DNA from: Flavobacterium sp. Leaf82 | GTDB lineage: Bacteria; Bacteroidota; Bacteroidia; Flavobacteriales; Flavobacteriaceae | DNA: 64,000 nt | Assembly (NCBI RefSeq): GCF_001422725.1 | Contig: NZ_LMMA01000035.1 | Location: 1 to 64,000 of the forward strand | Direction: 5' to 3' | In this document: positions 35,147 to 43,842 of the stretch, in pieces | Layout of the letters: each line of letters begins with the position of its first letter | How positions within the stretch are numbered: position 1 is the stretch's first letter | Notes under the pieces: generated by a model | What the model was told of the DNA's origin: nothing | The model's input: only the letters and a program-made list of their open reading frames with translations | The model's database searches: none | Translations under genes and position numbers: made by a program

Positions 35147-36034
35147 ATGTTAAAGAATTTAATCAACACGAAACTGCAAAACCTTCCTATTGACGGATTC
35201 GATATTCACCTTATTAAAAAGTATGAAAAAGTCACTAATAGTGTAGATGAATTTAAGTCTGAAAATTTAGCCTTTTTGCTAATAAGATCAGGAGGATTTA
35301 AATTAAAACTTGAAGACGTTATTCAAGATTTGTCAGCACGAGATTTAATTATAATTCCTAAAGACTCAGATTGTAATATTCTTGAAATTCACGATAAACT
35401 GCAGATTTATATAGTTACATTCTCTTCAGAGTTTACGGTTAAAAACTGTCTCAAAAAAGAGCTAATCGACTCGTTTTACTTTTTTATAAGGAAAGAAACA
35501 ATGAAAGCATCACTGAATGAAAACGAATATTCAGTTTTGTCTCTTATTTATAGGCTGGTATATTATGTAAATGTGAATGCACATAGAGAGGGATATGAAA
35601 GTGAGCTACACCGCATAAGTTTAAATTTATTCCTTTATGAACTTAAAGTTATTTATACGAAGTATGTTGGGAATTCGATGCCTAAGTTCACTAGAAAGGA
35701 AAGTATTGTTATGGAGTTTTTGACAATATTGTCAATTCACTATAAAAAACAGCATCACGTTCAATTTTATGCAGGAGCTCTTTTTATCACTCCAATTTAT
35801 TTAAACAGAGTGGTAAAAGAAATTACCGGCAAAAGCGTCAAAATATTAATTATAGAGGCACTTATAAGCGAGGCTAAGATTCTTCTGGAAGATGGTCAGC
35901 TGAGTTTGGTAGAAATATCAGAAGAACTGGGATTCGAAAGCCTGTCAATTTTTAGGATATTTTTTAAAAAGTACACTTCTTTATCGCTTTCTGATTATCG
36001 ATCTAATTCTTTTGAAAAATTCAAAGGCAGCTAG
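35147..36034 (+). CDS. AraC-family transcriptional regulator
   Basis: A 295-residue protein with an N-terminal cupin-like sensor domain and a C-terminal AraC double HTH at about 195-290 (HVQFYAGALFITPIYLNRVVKEITGKS, then LVEISEELGFESLSIFRIFFKK). The second HTH is canonical. It would control neighbouring lipoprotein and conjugation genes; similar AraC proteins lie upstream of tra operons in other Bacteroidota elements. The effector ligand is unknown. Confidence 0.88.
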   Translation: MLKNLINTKLQNLPIDGFDIHLIKKYEKVTNSVDEFKSENLAFLLIRSGGFKLKLEDVIQDLSARDLIIIPKDSDCNILEIHDKLQIYIVTFSSEFTVKNCLKKELIDSFYFFIRKETMKASLNENEYSVLSLIYRLVYYVNVNAHREGYESELHRISLNLFLYELKVIYTKYVGNSMPKFTRKESIVMEFLTILSIHYKKQHHVQFYAGALFITPIYLNRVVKEITGKSVKILIIEALISEAKILLEDGQLSLVEISEELGFESLSIFRIFFKKYTSLSLSDYRSNSFEKFKGS

Positions 36035-36067
36035 TGGTTGATGTAATTATCGAAAAAAAACTATGCT

Positions 36068-37270
36068 ATGATGAATAATATATATCCATTAGAATGGTTT
36101 GATTCTTTGATACTGCAGACTTTTGATCCATTAAGCATGAATATTGACAGTTTGACTGATAATGATATAGCAGTTATTTCTGAGAATATTTCCAAGGAAT
36201 CTATAAAAATACAGGTGCATATAAAAAATGAAGTTTTTTCATTAAAGAAGAAACGACATATACGCGTCACAGTCAGGCAATATCATTCAACACTAATTTT
36301 TCTGCTGGACAGTATTATGGAAAATCGAACGGAAAAGGTCATTCAATCTGACAAAATACGGAAGCTTGCTGATCTTCTCATTTCAAACCTGGATTATCTG
36401 ATTTCTTTCATCGAGGATAGATTCTCTTATTATTTGAGCCTAGATGAAAGAGTTCCAATTACCTATCTTATGGTTTGCAGAAAGGAACTAGCATTAAAAC
36501 TGCAAAGAATCAGTAAAAGGAATTTAAGTTCTGAGTCTGACAAAGTAACAATCAAGCGAGTTGTAAAAATAGTACAGAATGCAATTGAAGCAGAAAACGG
36601 AAAGAAACTAACTTATCGCCGGATCCTTTATTTCCGGGAGCTTTTAAAGCTGTTAGATGAACATAATGATGATATGGAAAATCTTTCCATTTTCAGTCCT
36701 CTTGATGAACTTCTAATCGACCATAATTTTAATTCGGTGCAATATATTTCAATTCTAACAGAAAGAATGACCGAACAGATTTACAAAACCGAGAAACAAT
36801 CTTCCAAATTAAACCTGCTTCTGCTATTTTTCAAGGATTTCAAACAGCTTCACTCAAATGTGAAAATAACGTTCGATGCAAGCCATCAGAACATTAAGGA
36901 TGTTTTGGAGAATTGGTTTGTATCAGAAATTAGTTTCCTTCAAAACCGAGATGAAATTGAAGCTCAAGATATTTCATCTTCTAAAAAAAATGGCAATCCC
37001 TCGCATCTTGCTGACCAAAATAAAATCCAATGCACCCTTTCTTCTGATCAAATGGGACTGATTTTGAGAGCAACCGATGAAACACGAATATTGAAAGCAA
37101 GATCAATGAGCCTAATTTTTAAAACGATTGTCCCTTATCTGTCCACGCCTTTTAAACGGAATCTATCGTATCAATCCGTCAGAAGCAAGTCCTACAATCC
37201 TGAGGAAAAGGATAAAGAATTTGTTATTAAAACATTAGAGAAAATTATCAAACATATAAAAGAATATTAA
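36068..37270 (+). CDS. Hypothetical all-helical protein of the ICE regulatory region
   Basis: A 400-residue, charged, helix-rich protein with no motif I recognise. Its position between the AraC regulator and the conjugation operon, and its length, recall RteC-type proteins that control excision of CTnDOT elements, but I cannot see a convincing RteC signature. The strongest local pattern is NAIEAENGKKLTYRRILYFRELLKLL. It starts 33 bases after the AraC gene. Treated as unknown. Confidence 0.55.
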   Translation: MMNNIYPLEWFDSLILQTFDPLSMNIDSLTDNDIAVISENISKESIKIQVHIKNEVFSLKKKRHIRVTVRQYHSTLIFLLDSIMENRTEKVIQSDKIRKLADLLISNLDYLISFIEDRFSYYLSLDERVPITYLMVCRKELALKLQRISKRNLSSESDKVTIKRVVKIVQNAIEAENGKKLTYRRILYFRELLKLLDEHNDDMENLSIFSPLDELLIDHNFNSVQYISILTERMTEQIYKTEKQSSKLNLLLLFFKDFKQLHSNVKITFDASHQNIKDVLENWFVSEISFLQNRDEIEAQDISSSKKNGNPSHLADQNKIQCTLSSDQMGLILRATDETRILKARSMSLIFKTIVPYLSTPFKRNLSYQSVRSKSYNPEEKDKEFVIKTLEKIIKHIKEY

Positions 37271-37286
37271 TTTAATTATTGAGATT

Positions 37287-37853
37287 ATGAAAACATTATT
37301 AAAAATAATACCAGTGCTTTTGTTTCTTATTATCTCCTGCCAGAATAAAGAATTGGATTTTAAAACTGCGGAAAACTTGATTATTAAAAAATACAAATAT
37401 CCATCTGTTATAGATTTTGAAGTTTTTTGCAGTGATCCTATTCATGCAAGAAGAATGCTGGATTCGGGACTGGAAGAAAAAGGTCTTGTCAAGATAATGA
37501 AGACAAGAGAATTTAAAGATCGTGAAAAACCGTTGATCGAATTTACAGCCTTATCAAAAAACTTTCTGCTTGAAAGGACTTTAGAAGAAAAAGAATGTAA
37601 AATACAGAAGGTGAAGATCGGATCAAAAAGTTTTGATAAAATCATCCAGATAACTGCAGAAACAAACGATAAAAGAATGGCTGTTGCCGAGTACATCGTA
37701 AAATACCACATGAATGAGTTTGGGGTGTTATGGCCAGACCTTCCTGCTGAAAAAAAAGAAAAAGCATATTTTATATTCTCTGATAATGGCTGGCACCTTA
37801 TTGAGAAGAAAGATGCCGAACTTATGATACTTAAGAAAATTATGGAAAAATAA
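37287..37853 (+). CDS. Lipoprotein of unknown function
   Basis: A 188-residue protein with a lipoprotein signal (VLLFLIISCQN). The mature part is basic and mixed alpha/beta (FTALSKNFLLERTLEEKE, KAYFIFSDNGWHLIEKKD). It follows the unknown 36068 gene by 16 bases and ends in a strong terminator, so it closes this regulatory unit. It might be an entry-exclusion-type surface protein of the element; that is speculation from position. Confidence 0.6.
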   Translation: MKTLLKIIPVLLFLIISCQNKELDFKTAENLIIKKYKYPSVIDFEVFCSDPIHARRMLDSGLEEKGLVKIMKTREFKDREKPLIEFTALSKNFLLERTLEEKECKIQKVKIGSKSFDKIIQITAETNDKRMAVAEYIVKYHMNEFGVLWPDLPAEKKEKAYFIFSDNGWHLIEKKDAELMILKKIMEK

Positions 37854-37877
37854 ATATCTAAAAACAGCAAAAATCAG

Positions 37878-37900
37878 CCTCCTACTAAGGAGGTTTTTTT
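37878..37900 (+). terminator. Rho-independent terminator before the conjugation operon
   Basis: CCTCCT/AGGAGG (37878-37883 and 37888-37893) with a four-base loop, followed by seven T residues. Confidence 0.85.
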
Positions 37901-37947
37901 ATGGATTTAAATTAATGCCCTTTGCTTAGCTCTTAATATCATTGAGA

Positions 37948-37973
37948 GGTACAGGGGTACAGATGGGGTACAG
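37948..37973. repeat. Three GGTACAG direct repeats upstream of the conjugation operon
   Basis: GGTACAG starts at 37948, 37956 and 37967 in an otherwise AT-rich gap of 230 bases (37854-38083). Closely spaced short direct repeats before an operon suggest binding of a regulator, possibly the AraC protein. I see no perfect TAnnTTTG promoter here. Confidence 0.5.
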
Positions 37974-38083
37974 AAAAAGTTGTACTTGTAGAAGTTTTAT
38001 TTCCGAAGTTACTTTGGAATGTAAAATAAACCATAATTGTTCTTACTGGTTTATTCATAGTATGAGATGATGTTGAATGATAA

Positions 38084-38581
38084 ATGAAAAATGCTATGTT
38101 AAATTCTATTTCATGGAACAGTTACCTAGTGGCTGTTGTTACTCTATTAGTTTTGTGGTATCTGTATACAGGCTTCCGCTATTATTATTCTGAAATAAAG
38201 CAGATTCTCTCGGGCAGAAAGAAAATTGGTTTTCCGTCATTAGGAAAAAAAACAAAAAATGATTCCTTGCCTTCTTCTGACCAGGAAGATGGTAAACCTA
38301 CAAATCTCAATGAAGCATTTCAAGAATCTTTTGCTACACTTGATGAGGTTAAAGAACTGTCAGCAAGACTGACTGGGGCCGTTTCAGAAAGCGCCGAACT
38401 GGGCCGTCCAAAGCAGGAATTCAATAATTACATTAGATTAATAATCTCTGAATATCCTTATGTGAAGATCTCTTCCCTACGCGGCAATGTGAATAATCTG
38501 CTTGCTTACGAAACGAAAAAGCACCCGGAACTGCTTCTCACTTCAAATGAGGCAGACAAACTATGGGAAGAAAATAATTAA
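38084..38581 (+). CDS. Single-pass membrane protein at the head of the conjugation operon
   Basis: A 165-residue protein with one N-terminal membrane segment (YLVAVVTLLVLWYLYTGF) and a charged cytoplasmic region, in which RPKQEFNNYIRLIISEYPYVKISSLRGNVNNLL is the most conserved-looking part. It occupies the place of traA-traD genes in related elements, but I cannot match it to a named Tra family. A membrane tether for the transfer machinery is plausible. Confidence 0.6.
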   Translation: MKNAMLNSISWNSYLVAVVTLLVLWYLYTGFRYYYSEIKQILSGRKKIGFPSLGKKTKNDSLPSSDQEDGKPTNLNEAFQESFATLDEVKELSARLTGAVSESAELGRPKQEFNNYIRLIISEYPYVKISSLRGNVNNLLAYETKKHPELLLTSNEADKLWEENN

Positions 38582-38586
38582 ATGAT

Positions 38587-38679
38587 AGCAGAGGAACTTT
38601 CCCCGTCCGCTCTAGTGCGGTATGGTAAAATGTGACAAGGAGAATAGATGATGCGACGGCGCTGTTCCTCTGCTTTTTG
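38587..38679 (+). ncRNA. Candidate structured RNA before traE
   Basis: A perfect 11-base stem AGCAGAGGAAC (38587-38597) / GTTCCTCTGCT (38664-38674) encloses a second stem CCGTC/GACGG (38603 and 38655) and a tip CCGC/GCGG, followed by TTTTTG. This looks like a small RNA with its own terminator or a regulated leader between the first gene and traE. The 127-base gap has no gene. Confidence 0.55.
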
Positions 38680-38709
38680 AATTAGTATTAATCTTTAAAA
38701 TGATGTACG

Positions 38710-39048
38710 ATGTTGAACGATGGACTAAAGTTAAAGCGTTTTTTTAAAACAAACAAGTTATTAGTAAGCACTATTCTTCTGCTTTTAATAATTCAGGTAA
38801 ATGCTCATGCCCAAGATGGTGTTGCCGGAATCAATGAAGCCAACCAAAAGGTGAGAAGCTATTTTGATGCAGGCACAGAACTTATGTATGCAGTAGGAGC
38901 AATACTCGGACTCATAGGAGCGGTGAAAGTATATCAGAAATGGAATGCAGGAGATCCCGACACAGGTAAAGTGGCAGCAGCATGGTTTGGAAGCTGCGTG
39001 TTTCTGGTAGTAGTTGCCACTGTGATCAAATCTTTCTTTGGAGTTTAA
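38710..39048 (+). CDS. traE: Conjugative transfer protein TraE (DUF4134)
   Basis: A 112-residue membrane protein with a signal (STILLLLIIQVNAHA) and two membrane segments (LMYAVGAILGLIGAVKVY, WFGSCVFLVVVATVIKSFFG). This matches the DUF4134 TraE family, the VirB2-like subunit of Bacteroidota conjugation systems. It precedes traF by 11 bases, in the standard order. Confidence 0.92.
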   Translation: MLNDGLKLKRFFKTNKLLVSTILLLLIIQVNAHAQDGVAGINEANQKVRSYFDAGTELMYAVGAILGLIGAVKVYQKWNAGDPDTGKVAAAWFGSCVFLVVVATVIKSFFGV

Positions 39049-39059
39049 CCAGCATTAAA

Positions 39060-39368
39060 ATGAGCAGTATTTATCAGATTAACAAAGGAATCAATCAGTC
39101 AATTGAATTTAAAGGCTTGAAAGCCCAGTACATATGGTATCTGGGCGGGGGTGTCGTGGGACTTATGATTGTTTTTGCAGTGCTTTTCATAGTCGGCATT
39201 CCATCTCTTGTCTGTGTCGCTTTAATTGGTACGGCAGGAACTGTGATGGTGATTAAAATTTATAAAATGAGCAGGCAGTATGGTGAATTCGGCATGATGA
39301 AAGCTTTAGCTGCGAGGCAGCTTCCTAAATGTGTTAAGGTGCGTAGCAGGGCAGTTTTTATTAAGTGA
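39060..39368 (+). CDS. traF: Conjugative transfer protein TraF (DUF4133)
   Basis: 102 residues from the ATG at 39060. A longer frame begins inside traE but lacks family similarity. It opens MSSIYQINKGINQSIEFKGLKAQ and has two membrane segments (WYLGGGVVGLMIVFAVLFIVG and VCVALIGTAGTVMVIKIY), as in DUF4133, the VirB3-like protein that works with TraG. It is followed by an inserted methyltransferase gene rather than directly by traG. Confidence 0.92.
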   Translation: MSSIYQINKGINQSIEFKGLKAQYIWYLGGGVVGLMIVFAVLFIVGIPSLVCVALIGTAGTVMVIKIYKMSRQYGEFGMMKALAARQLPKCVKVRSRAVFIK

Positions 39369-39402
39369 TAGTTGTATAACGTTATATAGATGGAGGTGGA
39401 TT

Positions 39403-40053
39403 ATGAAGGTCTTAAATTTATATGCCGGAATCGGCGGAAACAGAAAAAACTGGGATGACGTATCGGTTACGGCAGTTGAGCTGGATCCTGGATTGGCAGC
39501 ATTGTACGCGCAGAACTTTCCAGATGATAGAGTGATTGTAGGGGATGCAAACCAGTATCTTTTGGATCATTATAAAGAATTTGATTTTATCTGGTCATCA
39601 CCGCCGTGCCAGTCACATTCCTCTTTCCGCCAGAATATCTGCGTGAGATTCCGAGGCACTCCCGCTGTATTTCCCGATATGAGGCTGTATCAGGAAATAT
39701 TATTTCTGAAGCATAATGCCGAGTGTTTATGGGCCGTTGAAAATGTCAAGCCTTATTACACTGCGCTTATCGAACCTGATGCTGCTCTGCAGCGTCATCT
39801 TTTCTGGTCCAATTTTCAGATTCCAGAATTAGAAATAAAAACAGTGATTAAAATACGTCACGCACAGATTCCTGAACTTGAAGAGTCGTTAGGTTTCTGC
39901 TTAAAGGGTTCCAATATTTCAAATAAAAGGCAGGTGCTTCGCAACTGTGTGGACCCAGATCTTGGGCTCCATATTCTAAATACCGCCAGAAGTCTCTATA
40001 TGAAAAATGTGAAGATTAGTAAAACTAGGAAAAATGGAAAAGGAGTTAGATGA
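39403..40053 (+). CDS. Small C5-cytosine methyltransferase-like protein within the tra operon
   Basis: 216 residues from the ATG at 39403, before KVLNLYAGIGGNRKNW (motif I). The catalytic PCQ motif is in WSSPPCQSHSSFR, and motif VI is AVENVKPYY. The usual motif VIII-X set and a large target-recognition domain are not apparent, so it is shorter than standard Dcm enzymes. Its end overlaps the traG start by 20 bases, so it is expressed with the transfer genes. It may protect the incoming element from host restriction. I infer the activity from the PCQ motif. Confidence 0.8.
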   Translation: MKVLNLYAGIGGNRKNWDDVSVTAVELDPGLAALYAQNFPDDRVIVGDANQYLLDHYKEFDFIWSSPPCQSHSSFRQNICVRFRGTPAVFPDMRLYQEILFLKHNAECLWAVENVKPYYTALIEPDAALQRHLFWSNFQIPELEIKTVIKIRHAQIPELEESLGFCLKGSNISNKRQVLRNCVDPDLGLHILNTARSLYMKNVKISKTRKNGKGVR

Positions 40054-42502
40054 TGTTTTACCGATTATGGACGTGCAGCATGACTGCATTTTATCAAAGC
40101 AGGGTGATATAACAGTGGTTTTTAAGGCGGATCTGCCGGAAATTTTTACAATGTCGGACCAGGAATATGAGGCGTTTCACCAGTCATGGATAAAGGCGAT
40201 AAAAATTCTGCCGAAGTTCACAGTTTTTCACAAACAGGACTGGTTTTTAGAAAGCAGCTATAAAGCGGACTTTGATAATGAAGACAGCAGTTTTTTAACC
40301 AGAAGCAGTGAGAGATTTTTCAATGAAAGACCATTTCTGGATCATTCATGTTATATAATGATTACCAAGAAACCAGCAGGAAGAAAAAGTTCCAGTTCGT
40401 TATTTTCTAATCTTATAAGAAATAACCTTGTACCTGATGAAACACTCAATATGCAGTTCCTTCAGGACTTCATTGACAGTACAGGCCAGTTCAGAAGGAT
40501 TATGGAAGACAGCGGGTTCATTAAGCTCACAAGACTTCGAAATGATGAGCTGAAAAGCCAGAGCAGAAAGACAGGTCTTATGGAAAAGTATTGTTTTCTA
40601 TCAGATAATGAAAATTCGTATATCTACAACGATCTCAAGTTCTCAGACGGGATGCAGATAGGGGACAAGCACACCCAGCTTTTTATGCTTGGAGATGCGG
40701 TCGATCTACCTGCTCTGTGCGGTTCAAGAATCAATTTTGACCGTTACTCAACAGACAAAACAAAGTTCAGTATCGGATTTGCTTCAACACTCGGCCAACT
40801 GCTGTCCTGCAATCACATATACAACCAGTATATTTTCATTGAAGATTCGCAGAAAACAATCCAGAAACTGGAGAGCAAAAGATTAAGACTTCAGTCATTG
40901 TCTGCTTACAGCAGAGAAAATATGATTGCAAGGGACGCAACTAACGATTTTTTGAACGAAGCTATCGCACAGCAGCGCCTGCCTGTGAAAGCGCATTTTA
41001 ATGTTCTTGCGTGGACATCGGAAAAGGAAGAACTTAAAGACATAAAAAACAAAGTGTCATCTGCTCTCGCGCAGATGGATGCGGCGGCTAAACAGGAGAC
41101 AGTTGGAGCTCCGCAGATTTACTGGGCGGGAATTCCCGGAAACGCAGCAGATTTTCCGATGAATGATGCTTTTGACACTTTTACCGAGCAGGCTGTCTGT
41201 TTTCTGAATATGGAGACCGGCTACCGATCCTCACTGAGTCCCTGCGGAATACGTCTTGGAGACCGCCTGACGGGAAAGCCTGTTCACGTGGATATCAGCG
41301 ATGAGCCCGTGAAAATGGGAATTTGTACTAACCGAAACAAGTTTGTCTTAGGGCCTTCTGGAAGCGGGAAATCCTTCTTTACCAATCATATGGTCAGAAG
41401 CTATTACGAACAAGGAACTCATATTGTCTTGGTAGATGTTGGGCACAGCTATAAAGGCTTATGCGATATGGTAAACGGCTATTATTTTACCTATGACGAG
41501 AAGAACCCGATTCGTTTCAATCCATTTTATATCGGGGAAGGAGACAGTCTTGATACCGAGAAAAAGGAAAGCATCAAAACGCTTTTGCTGGCTTTGTGGA
41601 AGAAAGATGATGAAACGTTTAACAGAAGCGAATATGTGGCTCTTTCCAATGCCCTGCAGCTGTATTTCGAAAAACTGGATAAGGATGAATCCATCTATCC
41701 TTGTTTCAATACTTTTTATGAGTTTTTAAAACAGGAGTTTGTAACAGTTCTTCAGGGTGATAATGTAAAAGATAAGGATTTTGATGTGAATAATTTCCTT
41801 TATGTGCTTCGCCCTTATTACAGCGGCGGAGAATTTGACTATCTGCTCAATGCAACTGAAAATCTTGATCTGCTAAAAGAGCGCTTTATTGTATTTGAAC
41901 TGGATAACATCAAAGACCATCCGATTCTTTTTCCTGTAGTGACCATCATCATCATGGAAGTATTTATCAGCAAGATGAGAAAACTGAAAGGCATACGAAA
42001 AATGATTCTAATTGAAGAAGCATGGAAAGCTATTGCAAAGGAAGGAATGTCAGAATATATCAAGTATCTTTTTAAAACTGTGCGTAAGTTCTTTGGCGAG
42101 GCAATAGTGGTGACACAGGAGGTTGAAGACATTATCTCTTCACCCGTAGTGAAGCAGGCAATCATCAACAACAGCGACTGCAAAATTCTGCTGGACCAGA
42201 GCAAGTATCAGAATAAGTTTGACCAGATTCAGGAACTGCTTGGGCTGACTGACAAGGAAAAAGCTTTGGTGCTTTCGGTGAATAAAGCAAATGATCCTTC
42301 CAAGAAATACAAGGAGGTTTTTATTTCTCTCGGAGGAATGCTGTCTAAGGTATACAGGACAGAAGTATCTCTGGAGGAATATCTTGCCTACACTACAGAG
42401 CAAAGCGAGAAAGTAAAAATGAATGCCTACGTCCAGAAATTTGGAGGAGACATCAAAAAAGGTATTGCCGCTATGGCGCAGGAATTAAGACACGGAACTT
42501 AA
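40034..42502 (+). CDS. traG: Conjugation ATPase TraG (VirB4 family)
   Basis: An 822-residue VirB4-type ATPase. Walker A is LGPSGSGKSFF (about 439-449) and Walker B is MILIEEAWK (about 656-664), followed by VTQEVEDI, as in the family. The N-terminal 350 residues are the usual membrane-associated part (LPIMDVQHDCILSKQGDI). It powers pilus and channel assembly. It overlaps the small methyltransferase gene and precedes traI. Confidence 0.95.
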   Translation: MEKELDDVLPIMDVQHDCILSKQGDITVVFKADLPEIFTMSDQEYEAFHQSWIKAIKILPKFTVFHKQDWFLESSYKADFDNEDSSFLTRSSERFFNERPFLDHSCYIMITKKPAGRKSSSSLFSNLIRNNLVPDETLNMQFLQDFIDSTGQFRRIMEDSGFIKLTRLRNDELKSQSRKTGLMEKYCFLSDNENSYIYNDLKFSDGMQIGDKHTQLFMLGDAVDLPALCGSRINFDRYSTDKTKFSIGFASTLGQLLSCNHIYNQYIFIEDSQKTIQKLESKRLRLQSLSAYSRENMIARDATNDFLNEAIAQQRLPVKAHFNVLAWTSEKEELKDIKNKVSSALAQMDAAAKQETVGAPQIYWAGIPGNAADFPMNDAFDTFTEQAVCFLNMETGYRSSLSPCGIRLGDRLTGKPVHVDISDEPVKMGICTNRNKFVLGPSGSGKSFFTNHMVRSYYEQGTHIVLVDVGHSYKGLCDMVNGYYFTYDEKNPIRFNPFYIGEGDSLDTEKKESIKTLLLALWKKDDETFNRSEYVALSNALQLYFEKLDKDESIYPCFNTFYEFLKQEFVTVLQGDNVKDKDFDVNNFLYVLRPYYSGGEFDYLLNATENLDLLKERFIVFELDNIKDHPILFPVVTIIIMEVFISKMRKLKGIRKMILIEEAWKAIAKEGMSEYIKYLFKTVRKFFGEAIVVTQEVEDIISSPVVKQAIINNSDCKILLDQSKYQNKFDQIQELLGLTDKEKALVLSVNKANDPSKKYKEVFISLGGMLSKVYRTEVSLEEYLAYTTEQSEKVKMNAYVQKFGGDIKKGIAAMAQELRHGT

Positions 42503-42514
42503 ATTAGTAGAAAA

Positions 42515-43198
42515 ATGAAAATTAAAACTCTTACATTTTTAATGTGCTTCTTTTTAGTAAGCATGCCTGCAAGACCTGCCGAAAAGACAGCAGCCCTGCC
42601 GATATTGGAGATTGTAAAAGCAGTAACTAAGAAAGTAATAAAGGCAATTGATCTGGGGATCCAGAGAATGCAGAATAAGACCATCTGGCTTCAGAATGCA
42701 CAGAAGCAGATTGAAAACATGCTTTCAAAACTGAAACTCGATGAGATTTCGGACTGGACAAAAAAACAGCGTGATCTTTACAAGGATTATTACGACGAAC
42801 TGCAGAAGGTAAAATCTATTATAACCTATTATCAGAGAATTAAAGAAATTTCAGAAAAACAGACCCGCCTGATTGCCGAATATGAAAAGGCCTGGAATCT
42901 TTTTAAAAGAGACGACCATTTCAAAATCTCTGAACTTGAATACATGGAAAAAGTGTATGAGGGAATTCTTGGAGAAAGCATGAAAAATGTCGACCAGATA
43001 TTTTTAATCATAGAATCTTTCACCACGCAGATGAGCGATCTGAAAAGACTCGAAATTATAAATACAGCAGCAGATCAGATAGATTCAAATTACAATGATC
43101 TGAGACTTTTTAACCAGCAGAATGTACTGCTCAGCCTCCAGAGAGCAAAAACAGATGCTGATGTAAATAAAGTGAAACAATTTTACGGAATTCCGTAA
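42515..43198 (+). CDS. traI: Conjugative transfer protein TraI
   Basis: A 227-residue secreted helical protein with a signal (LTFLMCFFLVSMPARPA). Its body is a long coiled coil (KTIWLQNAQKQIENMLSKLKL, DLYKDYYDELQKVKSIITYYQRIKEI), as in the Bacteroidota TraI family (distinct from the relaxase TraI of F plasmids). It lies 12 bases after traG. Confidence 0.85.
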   Translation: MKIKTLTFLMCFFLVSMPARPAEKTAALPILEIVKAVTKKVIKAIDLGIQRMQNKTIWLQNAQKQIENMLSKLKLDEISDWTKKQRDLYKDYYDELQKVKSIITYYQRIKEISEKQTRLIAEYEKAWNLFKRDDHFKISELEYMEKVYEGILGESMKNVDQIFLIIESFTTQMSDLKRLEIINTAADQIDSNYNDLRLFNQQNVLLSLQRAKTDADVNKVKQFYGIP

Positions 43199-43213
43199 TC
43201 AACTCTAAAACTA

Positions 43214-43831
43214 ATGAAAAAGATAATAATGCTTCTTGTGTCTGTATTTTTATCTGCATGCCAGCTTCAGGCTCAGCAGGCAAAACAGAAAAGGATGCTG
43301 CTGCTTCAGATAGCAGCCCTGAGAACTTATGTGGATTATGCTGCAAAAGGTTATAAGGCAGTTAAAAGCGGACTTAACTTTATATCAGATGTAAAGAAGG
43401 GTGAAGTGAACCTGCACAGCGATTATTTCACATCACTGGTATCCGTTAATCCCAAAGTAAAAAAATATGGCAGGGTGGCTGAAATAATCACTCTTCAGAT
43501 CGAAATTTTTAAGATATATAAAAATACTTTAGCAAGCCTCCCTCAGGATGATTTGTTTCACGGAAATGAACTTGAATACATTGAAAGGACTTTCAGGCGT
43601 CTGGTGAACAGCTGTGATGACAATCTTGATTTACTGCTTCTTATCACAACCAGTACTTCACTTGAAATGAAAGATGATGAACGTATTGAACGCATTGATA
43701 AGCTTTATGAAGCTGCGCGGGAAGATTATTCTTTCTGTAAAAAATTCAGCGGTGAGATTAAACTTCTGGCATTATCAAAAGCAAGAGAAAAAAATGATGT
43801 CAAACAAGCCGAAGTTCTGCTTGGCTTATAA
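43214..43831 (+). CDS. Secreted helical protein, first of a tandem pair
   Basis: 205 residues with a signal peptide (IMLLVSVFLSACQLQA; the Cys may be lipidated). Helical throughout, with YAAKGYKAVKSGLNFISDVKKGEVNLHSDYF and DDERIERIDKLYEAAREDYSF. It is a paralogue of the next protein: both have GYKAV, F-x-LH, VKKYxRV and MxDDERxxxIDKxYE. Such proteins are sometimes named TerB-like without firm support. Probably periplasmic parts of the transfer apparatus. Confidence 0.65.
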   Translation: MKKIIMLLVSVFLSACQLQAQQAKQKRMLLLQIAALRTYVDYAAKGYKAVKSGLNFISDVKKGEVNLHSDYFTSLVSVNPKVKKYGRVAEIITLQIEIFKIYKNTLASLPQDDLFHGNELEYIERTFRRLVNSCDDNLDLLLLITTSTSLEMKDDERIERIDKLYEAAREDYSFCKKFSGEIKLLALSKAREKNDVKQAEVLLGL

Positions 43832-43842
43832 AATAACAAATC

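Noticed and set aside
36068-37270. RteC excision regulator
   Set aside because: Length and position fit, but I cannot see a clear RteC signature, so it is left as unknown.
37878-38083. Promoter of the conjugation operon
   Set aside because: The nearest box reads TACTTTGG, one base short of TAnnTTTG, and has no suitable -33 element, so I do not call it.
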